DNA from: PFJX01 sp040751755
Lineage (GTDB): Bacteria; Pseudomonadota; Gammaproteobacteria; Burkholderiales; Thiobacillaceae
Assembly (NCBI GenBank): GCA_040751755.1
Contig: JBFMHC010000046.1
Span: forward strand, 124,001-188,000
DNA: 64,000 bases
Reading direction: 5' to 3'
Part shown: positions 28,216-37,000 of the stretch, piece after piece
Position numbering within the stretch: the first letter of the stretch is position 1
How the letters are laid out: the number at the start of each line of letters is the position of its first letter
The notes under the pieces: generated by a model
What the model saw: the letters and a program-made list of their open reading frames with translations, nothing else
Databases searched by the model: none
What the model was told of the DNA's origin: nothing
Made by a program: the position numbers and the translations under genes

Positions 28216-28560
28216 TTACAGCTTCTTCACGAACTCGGACTTGAGCTTCATCGGTCCGATGCCGTCGATCTTGCAGTCGATGTCGTGGTCCTCGTCGACC
28301 AGGCGGATGTTCTTGACCTTGGTGCCCACCTTCACCACCAGCGACGAGCCCTTGACCTTGAGGTCCTTGATCACGGTCACGCTGTCGCCGTCCTGCAGCA
28401 CGTTGCCGTTGGCGTCCTTGTACACGCGCTGCGCCTCGCCCTCCGGCGCGGCGCCGGCCTTCGGCCATTCGTGCGCGCATTCCGGGCAGACGTACATCTC
28501 CCCGTCTTCATAGGTGAGTTCGGAGCTGCACTGGGGGCATTTCGGGATCTGGGTCATCAT
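28216..28560 (-). CDS. yjdM: Zinc-ribbon protein YjdM (PhnA family)
   Basis: This 114-residue protein has an N-terminal zinc ribbon, CPQCSSELTYEDGEMYVCPEC (two CxxC pairs at about 8-28), and a beta domain with KDANGNVLQDGDSVTVIKDLKVKGSS, the PhnA signature. Despite the old name it is not proven to hydrolyse phosphonoacetate; function is unsettled. Two adjacent ATGs are possible starts. It is in line with dut and coaBC on the minus strand, 24 bases after dut. Confidence 0.93.
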   Translation of the reverse strand: MMTQIPKCPQCSSELTYEDGEMYVCPECAHEWPKAGAAPEGEAQRVYKDANGNVLQDGDSVTVIKDLKVKGSSLVVKVGTKVKNIRLVDEDHDIDCKIDGIGPMKLKSEFVKKL

Positions 28561-28584
28561 GGGTCCGGGGGTGTCGGGTGGGGG

Positions 28585-29031
28585 TCAGGCCTTGCCGGTG
28601 CTGCCGAAGCCGCCTTCGCCGCGCGCGCTCTGGCCGAACTCCTCGACCACCTGGAAGCTCGCCTGCACCACCGGCACGATCACCATCTGCGCCATGCGCT
28701 CGAAGGGTTGCACGGTGAAGGCCTCCTGGCCGCGGTTCCACAGCGAGACCATGAGCTGGCCCTGGTAGTCGGAGTCGATCAGGCCCACCAGGTTGCCCAG
28801 CACCACGCCGTGCTTATGGCCCAGGCCGGAGCGCGGCAGGATCATCGCCGCGTAGCCGGCGTCCTCCAGGTGGATGGCCAGGCCGGTGGGGATGAGCCGC
28901 GTCTCGCCGGGGTTGAGGGTGACGGGCTCGTCCAGGCAGGCGCGCAGGTCCAGGCCGGCGCTGCCGGGGGTGGCGTAGTGGGGCAGCTGGTCGCGTACGC
29001 GCTCGTCCAGGATCTTCAGGTCGACTTGCAT
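28585..29031 (-). CDS. dut: Deoxyuridine 5'-triphosphate nucleotidohydrolase
   Basis: This 148-residue dUTPase hydrolyses dUTP to dUMP and diphosphate. All five motifs are present: TPGSAGLDLRA, PRSGLGHKHG (phosphate-binding Ser), GLIDSDYQGQ (catalytic Asp), ERMAQMVIVP and the C-terminal ARGEGGFGSTG arm. The active form is a trimer. It follows coaBC at a distance of 86 bases, the widespread coaBC-dut order. Confidence 0.97.
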   Translation of the reverse strand: MQVDLKILDERVRDQLPHYATPGSAGLDLRACLDEPVTLNPGETRLIPTGLAIHLEDAGYAAMILPRSGLGHKHGVVLGNLVGLIDSDYQGQLMVSLWNRGQEAFTVQPFERMAQMVIVPVVQASFQVVEEFGQSARGEGGFGSTGKA

Positions 29032-29117
29032 GTTTTGTCCAAGTTTGCAGTTAACGGTTGGCAGCGGTCAGTCGGGGGCCTGCCGCCCTCTGCCGACCGA
29101 AGTCGGCCAACTTGATT

Positions 29118-30311
29118 TCATTGATAACGGTTGTTGTACAGCCTGGCGATGTGCGCCACCAGGCGGCGCGCCTGGGTGCGCTTGTCGGCCCTCTCGAGCA
29201 CGTGCCGGCCGGCCTCGTCGAGCAGATAGAGCTGCACCTCGTCGGTGCCGATGGCCTCGCGCACGTCGTTGGCGACGATCAGCGGCAGGTGCTTGCGGCG
29301 CCGCTTCAGCTCGGCGTATTCCTCCAGGTTCTCGCTCTCCGCGGCGAAGCCGACGCAGAACGGCGGCTTGGGCCGGCTGGAGACGTTGGCGAGGATGTCC
29401 GGGTTGGGCGCCAGTTCCAGGGTGAGGATGTGGGCGTCCTTCTTGATCTTCTGCTCGCTGGGGTTGAGCACGTAGTAGTCCGCCACGGCGGCGACGCCGA
29501 TGAAGATGTCGGCCGCGTCGATCACCGCGTCCACCGCCGCCATCATCTCCGCCGTGCTCACCACCGGCACGAAGTCGGCGCCGACGGGCGGCTTCAGGCA
29601 GGTCCTGCCGGACACCAGGGTGACCTCGGCGCCCGCTTCGAGGGCGGCGCGCGCCACCGCGTAGCCCATCTTGCCGGAGCTGGCGTTGGTGATGCCGCGC
29701 ACCGCGTCGATCGCCTCGTAGGTGGGGCCGGCGGTGATCACCACCTTGAGGCCGGTGAGCGGCTTGGGCTGGAAGCGCGCCTGCAGGGCGTCGAGCAGGT
29801 CCTGCGGCTCCAGCATGCGGCCGAGGCCGGTCTCGCCGCACGCCTGTTCGCCGCAGTCGGGGCCCAGCAGGGTGACGCCGTCCTGCTTCAGGAGGGCGGC
29901 GTTTCGCTGCGTCGCAGGCGCCTCCCACATCTGCCGGTTCATCGCCGGCGCCACCAGCAGCGGGCAGTCGCGCGCCAGGCAGAGGGTGGAGAGCAGGTCG
30001 TCGGAACGGCCCTGCGCCAGCTTGGCGAGGAAGTCGGCGGTGGCGGGGGCGACCAGGATGGCGTCGGCGCCGCGCGTCAGGTCGATGTGCGCCATGCCGT
30101 TGTCGACGCGCTCGTCCCACAGGTCGGCGAACACCGGGTGGCCGGTGATGGCCTGGAAGGTGGCGGCGCCGACGAAGTGGCGCGCCGCCTCGGTCATCAC
30201 CACCTGCACGTCGAGGCCGTCCTTGACCAGCAGGCGCGCCAGTTCCGCCGCCTTGTACGCGGCGACGCCGCCGGTCACGCCGAGGATGATGCGCTTGAGC
30301 TTGTAGTCCAC
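29118..30311 (-). CDS. coaBC: Bifunctional phosphopantothenoylcysteine decarboxylase / phosphopantothenate-cysteine ligase
   Basis: This 397-residue enzyme performs two steps of coenzyme A synthesis. The N-terminal FMN decarboxylase half has LGVTGGVAAYKAAELARLL, VAPATADFLAKLAQG, VAPAMNRQMWEAPAT and the Cys in GEQACGETGLGRM. The C-terminal ligase half starts KVVITAGPTYEAIDAVRGITN and has ASSGKMGYAVARAA, VAAVADY and VANDV. The start codon is GTG at 30311, preceded by GAGGGGA. It is downstream of argB on the same strand (26 bases). Confidence 0.96.
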   Translation of the reverse strand: MDYKLKRIILGVTGGVAAYKAAELARLLVKDGLDVQVVMTEAARHFVGAATFQAITGHPVFADLWDERVDNGMAHIDLTRGADAILVAPATADFLAKLAQGRSDDLLSTLCLARDCPLLVAPAMNRQMWEAPATQRNAALLKQDGVTLLGPDCGEQACGETGLGRMLEPQDLLDALQARFQPKPLTGLKVVITAGPTYEAIDAVRGITNASSGKMGYAVARAALEAGAEVTLVSGRTCLKPPVGADFVPVVSTAEMMAAVDAVIDAADIFIGVAAVADYYVLNPSEQKIKKDAHILTLELAPNPDILANVSSRPKPPFCVGFAAESENLEEYAELKRRRKHLPLIVANDVREAIGTDEVQLYLLDEAGRHVLERADKRTQARRLVAHIARLYNNRYQ

Positions 30312-30337
30312 GGGGTCCCCTCGCGGCGTGGCGGTGG

Positions 30338-31225
30338 TCAGGAAGACTTGATCAGGGTGCCGACGCCCTGGTCGGTCATGATCTCCAGCAGCAGGGCGTG
30401 CTCGACGCGGCCGTCGATGATGTGCACGTAGGGCACGCCGCTCTTCGCCGCGTCCAGCGCGGAGCCGATCTTGGGCAGCATGCCGCCGGAGAGGGTGCCG
30501 TCCGCCACCAGTTCGTCGATCTTCTTCGGCGTCAGGCCGGTAAGCAGATTGCCGTCCTTGTCAAGCACGCCGGGGGTGTTGGTGAGCAGCACCAGTTTCT
30601 CCGCCTTCAGCACCTCGGCGAGCTTGCCGGCCACCACGTCGGCGTTGATGTTGTAGGTCTCGCCGCCCTCGCCCACGCCGATGGGGGCGATCACCGGGAT
30701 GAAGTCGCCGGAATCGAGGAAGGCGATCAGGCTGGGGTCGATCTTGGTGATCTCGCCGACCAGTCCGATGTCGATCAGGTCGCCGGGGTTCTCCTTGTTC
30801 TCCACCATCAGCTTCTTGGCGCGGATGAAGCTGCCGTCCTTGCCGGTCACGCCCACCGCCTTGCCGCCGGCCTGGTTGATCAGGTTGACGATCTCCTTGT
30901 TGACCTGGCCGCCCAGCACCATCTCCACCACTTCCATGGTCTCGGCATCGGTCACGCGCATGCCCTGGATGAACTCGCCCTTCTTGCCCACGCGCTTCAG
31001 CAGGTCCTCGATCTGCGGGCCGCCGCCGTGCACCACCACCGGGTTGAGGCCCACCAGCTTGAGCAGCACCACGTCGCGCGCGAACGCGGCCTTCAGCACC
31101 GGGTCGGTCATGGCGTTGCCGCCGTACTTGATGACGATGGTCTTGTCCCAGAAGCGCTGGATGTAGGGCAGGGCCTCGGCGATGACCTTGGCCTTGGTGG
31201 TGGGGGCGAGATCGGCAATGGACAT
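30338..31225 (-). CDS. argB: Acetylglutamate kinase
   Basis: This 295-residue amino-acid kinase phosphorylates N-acetylglutamate in arginine synthesis. IVIKYGGNAMTD, the catalytic VVVHGGGPQI loop, NINADVVAG and LTNTPGVLDKDGNLL are all present. The N-terminal extension SIADLAPTTKAKVIAEALPYIQRF is the helix found in arginine-inhibited hexameric forms, so feedback inhibition by arginine is likely. It is first in a run argB-coaBC-dut-yjdM. Confidence 0.97.
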   Translation of the reverse strand: MSIADLAPTTKAKVIAEALPYIQRFWDKTIVIKYGGNAMTDPVLKAAFARDVVLLKLVGLNPVVVHGGGPQIEDLLKRVGKKGEFIQGMRVTDAETMEVVEMVLGGQVNKEIVNLINQAGGKAVGVTGKDGSFIRAKKLMVENKENPGDLIDIGLVGEITKIDPSLIAFLDSGDFIPVIAPIGVGEGGETYNINADVVAGKLAEVLKAEKLVLLTNTPGVLDKDGNLLTGLTPKKIDELVADGTLSGGMLPKIGSALDAAKSGVPYVHIIDGRVEHALLLEIMTDQGVGTLIKSS

Positions 31226-31283
31226 GGCGGCTTCCGGAAACGCGAACGGGCGAATATTACCCGTGCCGGCACAGGAAACAGAA

Positions 31284-31303
31284 AGGGCGGCCGCGGCCGC
31301 CCT
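31284..31303 (-). terminator. Palindromic stem after hsp20, probable terminator
   Basis: A 20-base perfect palindrome (AGGGCGGCC with its complement) lies 22 bases beyond the hsp20 stop. Read on the minus strand it is followed by TTTCTGTTT. The stem is very stable, but the T-run is imperfect. Confidence 0.55.
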
Positions 31304-31324
31304 CTTCCAAGCAGTGGATGAACG

Positions 31325-31759
31325 CTAGTGGACGGTCAATTCCTTGGCGACGGCACCCGCCTTCTTGGGCAGCACCAGTTCAAGCACGCCATCGGCGAAC
31401 TTCGCTTCCGCGGCGGCCTCGTCGATGGGCTTGCCCAGGTTGAAGCTGCGCGAGACCTTGCCGTAATAGCGCTCGCTGCGCAGGACCTTCTCGCCTTCCT
31501 TCTCTTCGCTGGTCTTCTTGACCTCGGCGGAGATGGAGACGGTCTCGCCTTCGATGCTGATATGGATGTCCTCCTTCTTCACGCCCGGCATCTCGGCATG
31601 CACCGTGTAGGCCTTCTCGTCCTCTTTCACGTCCATGCGGATGGATTCCATCTCGGCCATTTCACCCGGCCAGCGCATGGGTCTGACCCAGAAGCCCTTG
31701 AACAGATCGTCGAACAGATCGTTGATGGCGAAAGGTTCACGTTTAACGATGTTGCTCAT
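31325..31759 (-). CDS. Small heat-shock protein Hsp20/IbpA family
   Basis: This 144-residue protein has an N-terminal arm (PFAINDLFDDLFKGFWVRP) and an alpha-crystallin domain (about 40-135) with MDVKEDEKAYTVHAEMPGVKKEDI, ERYYGKVSRSFNLG and DGVLELVLPK. The usual C-terminal IxI anchor is replaced by a short ELTVH ending. It is an ATP-independent holdase. The start at 31759 follows AAGGAG by seven bases. A sigma-32-like promoter lies upstream. It is divergent from the RiPP cluster, so both may respond to protein or metal stress (inference). Confidence 0.94.
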   Translation of the reverse strand: MSNIVKREPFAINDLFDDLFKGFWVRPMRWPGEMAEMESIRMDVKEDEKAYTVHAEMPGVKKEDIHISIEGETVSISAEVKKTSEEKEGEKVLRSERYYGKVSRSFNLGKPIDEAAAEAKFADGVLELVLPKKAGAVAKELTVH

Positions 31760-31810
31760 TGCACACTCCTTTCCGGAAAGCCTCGTGAAACCGTGTGCCT
31801 TCCTGCTACC

Positions 31811-31839
31811 AATATGGGCCACGCGCGGGTGCAGTCAAG
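31811..31839 (-). promoter_or_regulatory. Sigma-32-type heat-shock promoter of hsp20
   Basis: On the minus strand CTTGAC (31839-31834) and CCCATATT (31818-31811) are separated by 15 bases. This fits the known RpoH pattern CTTGAAA / CCCCATNT. The predicted transcript would start about 40-50 bases before the hsp20 ATG. Confidence 0.7.
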
Positions 31840-31989
31840 AGCCTGAGGACCTCCGTATCCTGTTAATTCCTAAACAAAAATTTACTTGCCGTGCGGCTCG
31901 CGCGGCGCCTAAATTGCGAGCCGTCGAGCGACCGCGGCGGGGATGCCGGGGCGCGAAACGCGATCCATAACCATCGAGAGGAAACGACC

Positions 31990-32346
31990 ATGAAACGCAA
32001 CAAGCAGACCGCACTGACCCTGGCCCTGGGTTCCGCCATCGCCGCCAGCCTGGCCGCTGCGCCCGCCACCGCCGCCGACAACCCCTTCGCCTCGCAGTCC
32101 ATGGCGAAGGGCTATCAGGTGGCGGCTGCCGAGGGCAAGTGCGGCGGCACCAAGGCCAAGGAAGGCAAATGCGGCGGTGCCAAGGCCGCCGAGGGCAAGT
32201 GTGGCGAGGGCAAATGCGGCGGCGCCATGAAGGGCGACGCCAAGAAGGCCACTCAGGGCAAGACCAGCGCCGAGAAGGCCAAGGACGGCAAGTGCGGTGG
32301 CGCCAAGGCGGCCGAAGGCAAGTGCGGCGCGGCGCCCAAGAAGTGA
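31990..32346 (+). CDS. HvfA/bufferin-type RiPP precursor with EGKCG repeats
   Basis: This 118-residue precursor has a Sec signal peptide (about 1-29, ending PATAA) and a Lys/Ala/Gly-rich secreted core. The core holds six GKCG motifs, five EGKCG and one DGKCG, with cysteines at 51, 61, 71, 76, 102 and 112. All cysteines of the protein lie in these motifs. EGKCG proteins next to DUF692 (MNIO) and DUF2063 genes are the HvfA/bufferin family. Their cysteines are converted to heterocycles by the MNIO enzyme, and they buffer copper in the periplasm. GAGAGGAAAC precedes the ATG. The modifying enzyme starts 13 bases downstream. Confidence 0.92.
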   Translation: MKRNKQTALTLALGSAIAASLAAAPATAADNPFASQSMAKGYQVAAAEGKCGGTKAKEGKCGGAKAAEGKCGEGKCGGAMKGDAKKATQGKTSAEKAKDGKCGGAKAAEGKCGAAPKK

Positions 32347-32359
32347 TCGGCGACGTGCC

Positions 32360-33217
32360 ATGAGTGACCCGCGCCTGCACGGCGCGGGACTCGGTTTCCG
32401 GCGCGACCTGATCCCCGACCTTCAGGCCGCGCTGTCCGCCGGGCTCCCGCAGGACATCGCCTTCTTCGAGCTGGCGCCCGAGAACTGGGTCGATCAGGGC
32501 GGCCGTCATGCACGCGACCTGCGCGCCTTCACGGAACAACGCCCCTTCGTCTGTCACGGCCTTTCGCTCTCCCTCGGCGGCCCGATGCCGCTGGACCAGG
32601 TCCTGCTGAAGAAGATCCGGGCCTTCATGGCCGAGCACGGCATTACCCTCTATACCGAGCATCTGTCCTACTGCTCCGACCACGGCCATCTCTACGACCT
32701 GCTGCCCATCCCCGCGACCTGGGAGGCGGTGAAGTACGTCGCGGCGCGCATCCGCCAGGCGCAGGACATCCTCGGCCAACGCATCGCCATCGAGAACGCC
32801 AGCTACTACGTGGCCGCCCCCATCAGCGAGATGAGCGAGCCCGAGTTCGTCAACGCCGTGCTGGAGGAGGCGGACTGCTGGCTGCACCTGGACGTGAACA
32901 ACGTCTATGTGAACAGCGTCAACTTCGGTTTCGATCCGGTCGACTACCTGGGGCGCATGCCCGCGGAGCGCATCGTCTACATGCACATGGCGGGGCACTA
33001 CCAGGAGGCGCCTGACCTGATCATCGACACCCACGGTGCGCCGGTGATCGACCCCGTGTGGCGGTTGCTGGACACCGCCTACGCGCTCCTGGGCGTGCAT
33101 CCCACCTGCCTGGAACGCGACTTCAACATCCCGCCGCTCGCCGAGCTGTTGCCGGAGGTGCGGCGTATCGCCACCGCCCAGGCCGCGCAGGCCGGGCGCG
33201 CGCGCGCGGCCGCATGA
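32360..33217 (+). CDS. MNIO (DUF692) multinuclear iron RiPP-modifying oxygenase, HvfB/BufB type
   Basis: This 285-residue TIM-barrel protein of the DUF692 family is related to MbnB of methanobactin synthesis. Seen motifs are GAGLGFRRDL, FFELAPENW, VCHGLSLSLGGP, EHLSYCSDHGHLYDLLP, RIAIENASYY, LHLDVNNVYVNSVNFGFDP and MHMAGH. These hold the His, Asp and Glu ligands of the iron centre. By family knowledge it oxidises precursor cysteines to thiazole/oxazole-type rings. The start at 32360 is the one that fits the family; an upstream in-frame start would overlap the precursor gene. It is coupled to the DUF2063 gene by an ATGA overlap. Confidence 0.93.
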   Translation: MSDPRLHGAGLGFRRDLIPDLQAALSAGLPQDIAFFELAPENWVDQGGRHARDLRAFTEQRPFVCHGLSLSLGGPMPLDQVLLKKIRAFMAEHGITLYTEHLSYCSDHGHLYDLLPIPATWEAVKYVAARIRQAQDILGQRIAIENASYYVAAPISEMSEPEFVNAVLEEADCWLHLDVNNVYVNSVNFGFDPVDYLGRMPAERIVYMHMAGHYQEAPDLIIDTHGAPVIDPVWRLLDTAYALLGVHPTCLERDFNIPPLAELLPEVRRIATAQAAQAGRARAAA

Positions 33218-33966
33218 TGGCCTTCCAGGCTTACCAGCGCGCCTTCGCCGCACGCATCCGCGATCCCCGGGAGAACCCTCGTCCGGCGGGTGCCGCCGCG
33301 GCACGCATGCGCGTGTACGAGGAGCTGCTGTACAACAATCTGGAGGGTTTCCTGCTCGCCTGCTTCCCGGTCTGCCGCAAGGTCCTGGGTGTGCGGCGCT
33401 GGCGCCGCATGGTGCGCGCGTTCTTCCGCGACCACGCCTGCCACACCCCGTACTTCCGCCAGATCCCCGAGGAGTTTCTGCGCTTCCTGCAGGACGAGTG
33501 GCCCCTGCCAGAGGACTTCCCCGCCTTCCTGCCGGAGCTGGCGCACTACGAATGGGTGGAGCTGGAACTCGACACCTCGGACCGCGACCGCGATCTGCCG
33601 CCGCACGACCCGGAGGGCGACGCCATGACCGGCGCCCCGCTGCTCAACCCGGTGCTGCGCGTGCTGGCCTACCGCTGGCCGGTGCATCGCCTGTCGCCGC
33701 GCTTCCGGCCCGCGGAACCTCCCGAGACCCCGACCTTCCTGGTCGCCTGGCGCGACCGTGGGCTCACGGTGCGCTTCAAGCTGCTCAACGCCGCCAGCGC
33801 GCGCCTGCTCGCCCTGCTGCAGGGATCTCCTGCGCCGAGCGGTGAGGCGGCCGCCCTCGTCCTGGGCGCCGAGCTGGGGCATGCCGACCCCGTGGCGATG
33901 CGCCGGCATGTCGAGGCGCTGCTGCGGGAGTGGTGCGCCGAAGCCATTCTCCTGGGTACGCGCTGA
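33214..33966 (+). CDS. DUF2063 partner protein of the MNIO enzyme, HvfC/BufC type
   Basis: This 250-residue protein starts FQAYQRAFAARIRDP and continues MRVYEELLYNNLEGFLLACFPVCRKVLG, the N-terminal DUF2063 domain. HTPYFRQIPEEFLRFL and LAHYEWVELELD follow, and a C-terminal winged-helix-like part ends the protein. DUF2063 proteins bind the precursor and deliver it to the MNIO enzyme. The overlap of four bases with the MNIO gene and shared strand make a three-gene operon. A DoxX-type gene, often the fourth member, is absent; gltB follows after 89 bases with its own promoter. Confidence 0.9.
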   Translation: MMAFQAYQRAFAARIRDPRENPRPAGAAAARMRVYEELLYNNLEGFLLACFPVCRKVLGVRRWRRMVRAFFRDHACHTPYFRQIPEEFLRFLQDEWPLPEDFPAFLPELAHYEWVELELDTSDRDRDLPPHDPEGDAMTGAPLLNPVLRVLAYRWPVHRLSPRFRPAEPPETPTFLVAWRDRGLTVRFKLLNAASARLLALLQGSPAPSGEAAALVLGAELGHADPVAMRRHVEALLREWCAEAILLGTR

Positions 33967-33986
33967 GGCCCATCCCAGCGCCGCTG

Positions 33987-34015
33987 TTGGCGCGGGGCGG
34001 GGCTTACGCTAAAAT
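33987..34015 (+). promoter_or_regulatory. Probable sigma-70 promoter of gltBD
   Basis: TTGGCG (33987-33992) and TAAAAT (34010-34015) with a 17-base spacer lie 40 bases upstream of the gltB ATG. The match to the consensus is good for a GC-rich genome. Confidence 0.55.
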
Positions 34016-34055
34016 TCCCGCCCTTTTTCCCGACGAATGAATGAGTTAGGTCGCG

Positions 34056-37000
34056 ATGGATGATCGTCAGCGCCGCCTCTGCGGCACGCTCTACAGCCCG
34101 GATTTCGAGCAGGACAGTTGCGGCTTCGGCCTGATTGCCCAGCTGGACAACCAGCCCTCCCACAAGCTGGTCCAGAACGCCATTTCCTCCCTGGCCTGCA
34201 TGACCCATCGCGGCGCGGTGGCGGCCGACGGCAAGTCCGGTGACGGTTGCGGCCTGCTGTTCAAGATGCCCGAGGGCTTCCTGCGCACCGTCGCGGCCGA
34301 GGCGGGCATCCAGCTCGCCCCCCGCTTCGCCGCCGGCCTGACCTTCCTCAACCAGGACCCCGCCCTGGCGCAGCGCGCGCGCGACCTGCTGGCGCAGGAA
34401 CTGAAGGCCGAGGGACTGGAGCCCGCCGGCTTCCGCAAGGTGCCCACCGACAACTCCGCGCTCGGCGAATACGCCCTCAAGAGCCTGCCGGTGATCGAGC
34501 AGCTGTTCGTCAACTGCCCGGCCAGCGTCGAGGCGGAGATCTTCGAGCGCAAGCTGTACATCGCCCGCCGCCGCGTCGAGAAGGCGGTCGCCGGCACGGA
34601 TGCCACCTTCTACATGCCCACCCTGTCGGGCCGCGTCCTCTCGTACAAGGGCCTGGTGATGCCGTCCTGGCTGCCGGTGTTCTACCCGGACCTGAACGAC
34701 GCGCGCTTCGAGTCCGCCCTGGCCGTGTTCCACCAGCGCTTCTCCACCAATACCTGGCCGGAGTGGCGCCTCGCCCAGCCGTTCCGCTATCTCGCCCACA
34801 ACGGCGAGATCAACACCGTGCAGGGCAACCGCAACTGGTCGCGCGCGCGCGAGCAGAAGTTCCAGAGCCCGCTCATCCCCAACATGGACGACGTGCGGCC
34901 CATGGTCGGCACCAACGGCTCCGACTCGATGAGCTTCGACAACATGCTGGAAGGCCTGCTGATGGGCGGCGCCGGCCTGTTCCGCGCCATGCGCATGATG
35001 GTGCCGCCGGCCTGGCAGAACGTCACCAACATGGACCCGGACCTGCGCGCCTTCTACGAATACAACTCCATGCACATGGAGCCGTGGGACGGCCCCGCCG
35101 GCATCGTCATGACCGACGGCCGCTACGGCGTGTGCATGCTGGACCGCAACGGCCTGCGCCCGGCGCGCTACGTGATCACCAAGGACCGTTTCGTCACCAT
35201 CGCCTCGGAAGTGGGCGTGTGGGACTACGGCGGACCGGACAACATCGTCGCCAAGGGCCGCGTGCGCCCCGGCCAGATGGTCGCGGCCGACCTGGAGACC
35301 GGCAAATTCCTGCTGCCCGAGGACATCGACGCTCAGCTCAAGTCCGCCCAGCCCTACCGCGACTGGCTCAAGACCCATGCCCAGCGCGTCGAGTTCGGCC
35401 TGGAGCAGGACACCGACTACCCGGCCATGGATGCCGCCAGCGTCGCCACGCACCAGAAGCTGTTCAACGTCAGCTTCGAGGAGCTGGACCAGGTGATCCG
35501 CGTGCTGGCCGAGGACGGCCAGGAGGCGGTGGGCTCCATGGGCGACGACACGCCGATGGCGGTATTGAGCCAGAAGGTGCGCTCGCCCTTCGACTATCTG
35601 CGCCAGCAGTTCGCGCAGGTGACCAACCCGCCGATCGACCCGATCCGCGAGGCCATCGTCATGTCGCTCAATACCGTGTTCGGGCGCGAGCGCAACCTGT
35701 TCGAGGAGACCCCGGAGCACGCGCACCGCATGGAACTGAACTCGCCGGTGCTGTCGCACGACGCCTTCAAGGCGGTGACCACCAGCAGCGACCCGGCCTA
35801 CGCCGCGATCTACTTCGACCTGCAGTATGACCCCGCCGCCGCCGACCTCAAGGGCGCGCTGGAGAAGCTCGCCGCCGACGCCGTGGCGGCCGTGAGGTCC
35901 GGCAAGGTGGTGGTGGTGCTGAGCGACCGCAAGATCGACCGCGCCCTGCTGCCCATCCCGGCCCTGTTCGCCACCGGCGCCGTGCACCACGCCTTGACCG
36001 ACGCCGGCCTGCGCTGCGACGCCAACATCGTCGTCAAGACCGGCGCCGCGCGCGATCCGCACCAGATCGCCGCGCTGATCGGCTATGGCGCCACCGCCGT
36101 GTACCCCTACCTCGCCTACCAGTCCATCCTGCAGATGGTGAAGAGCGGCGAGATCAAGCTGGCGCCCGAGAAGGCCCTGTACAACTACCGCAAGGGCATC
36201 GACAAGGGCCTGCTCAAGGTCATGTCGAAGATGGGCATCTCCGCCATCGCCAGCTACCGCGGCGCGCAGCTGTTCGAGGCGGTGGGCATGCACGAGGAGG
36301 TGGTGGCGATGTGCCTCAAGGGCACTGTCTCGCGCGTCTCCGGCGCCAATTTCACCGACTTCGAGGCGGACCAGAAGAAGCTGGCGCGGGCCGCCTTCAA
36401 CCCGCTCAAGCCCCTGTCGGCCGGCGGCCTGCTCAAGTTCATGCACGGCGAGGAGTACCACGCCTACAACCCGGACGTGGTGCAGCAACTGCAGAAGGCG
36501 GTGCAGACCGGCTCCTACGAGGCCTACAAGGAATATGCGGCGAGCGTGAACAACCGCCCGGTGGCCATGTTCCGCGATCTGATGAAGCTGAAGCTGGCGG
36601 ACAAGCCCATTGCCGAGGACGCGGTGGAGCCGCTGGAAAGCATCCTCAAGCGCTTCGACTCCGCCGGCATGTCGCTCGGCGCGCTGTCGCCCGAGGCGCA
36701 CGAGGCCCTGGCGGAAGGCATGAACCGCATCGGTGGCCGTTCCAACTCCGGCGAGGGCGGCGAGGACCCGGCCCGCTACGGCACGGTGAAGATGTCCAAG
36801 ATCAAGCAGGTCGCCTCCGGCCGCTTCGGCGTCACCGCGCATTACCTGGTCAACGCCGAGGTCCTGCAGATCAAGGTCGCGCAGGGCGCCAAGCCCGGCG
36901 AGGGCGGCCAGCTGCCCGGCAAGAAGGTGGAGCCGCACATCGCCAAGCTGCGCTGCACCAAGCCCGGCGTCACCCTGATCTCGCCGCCGCCGCACCACGA

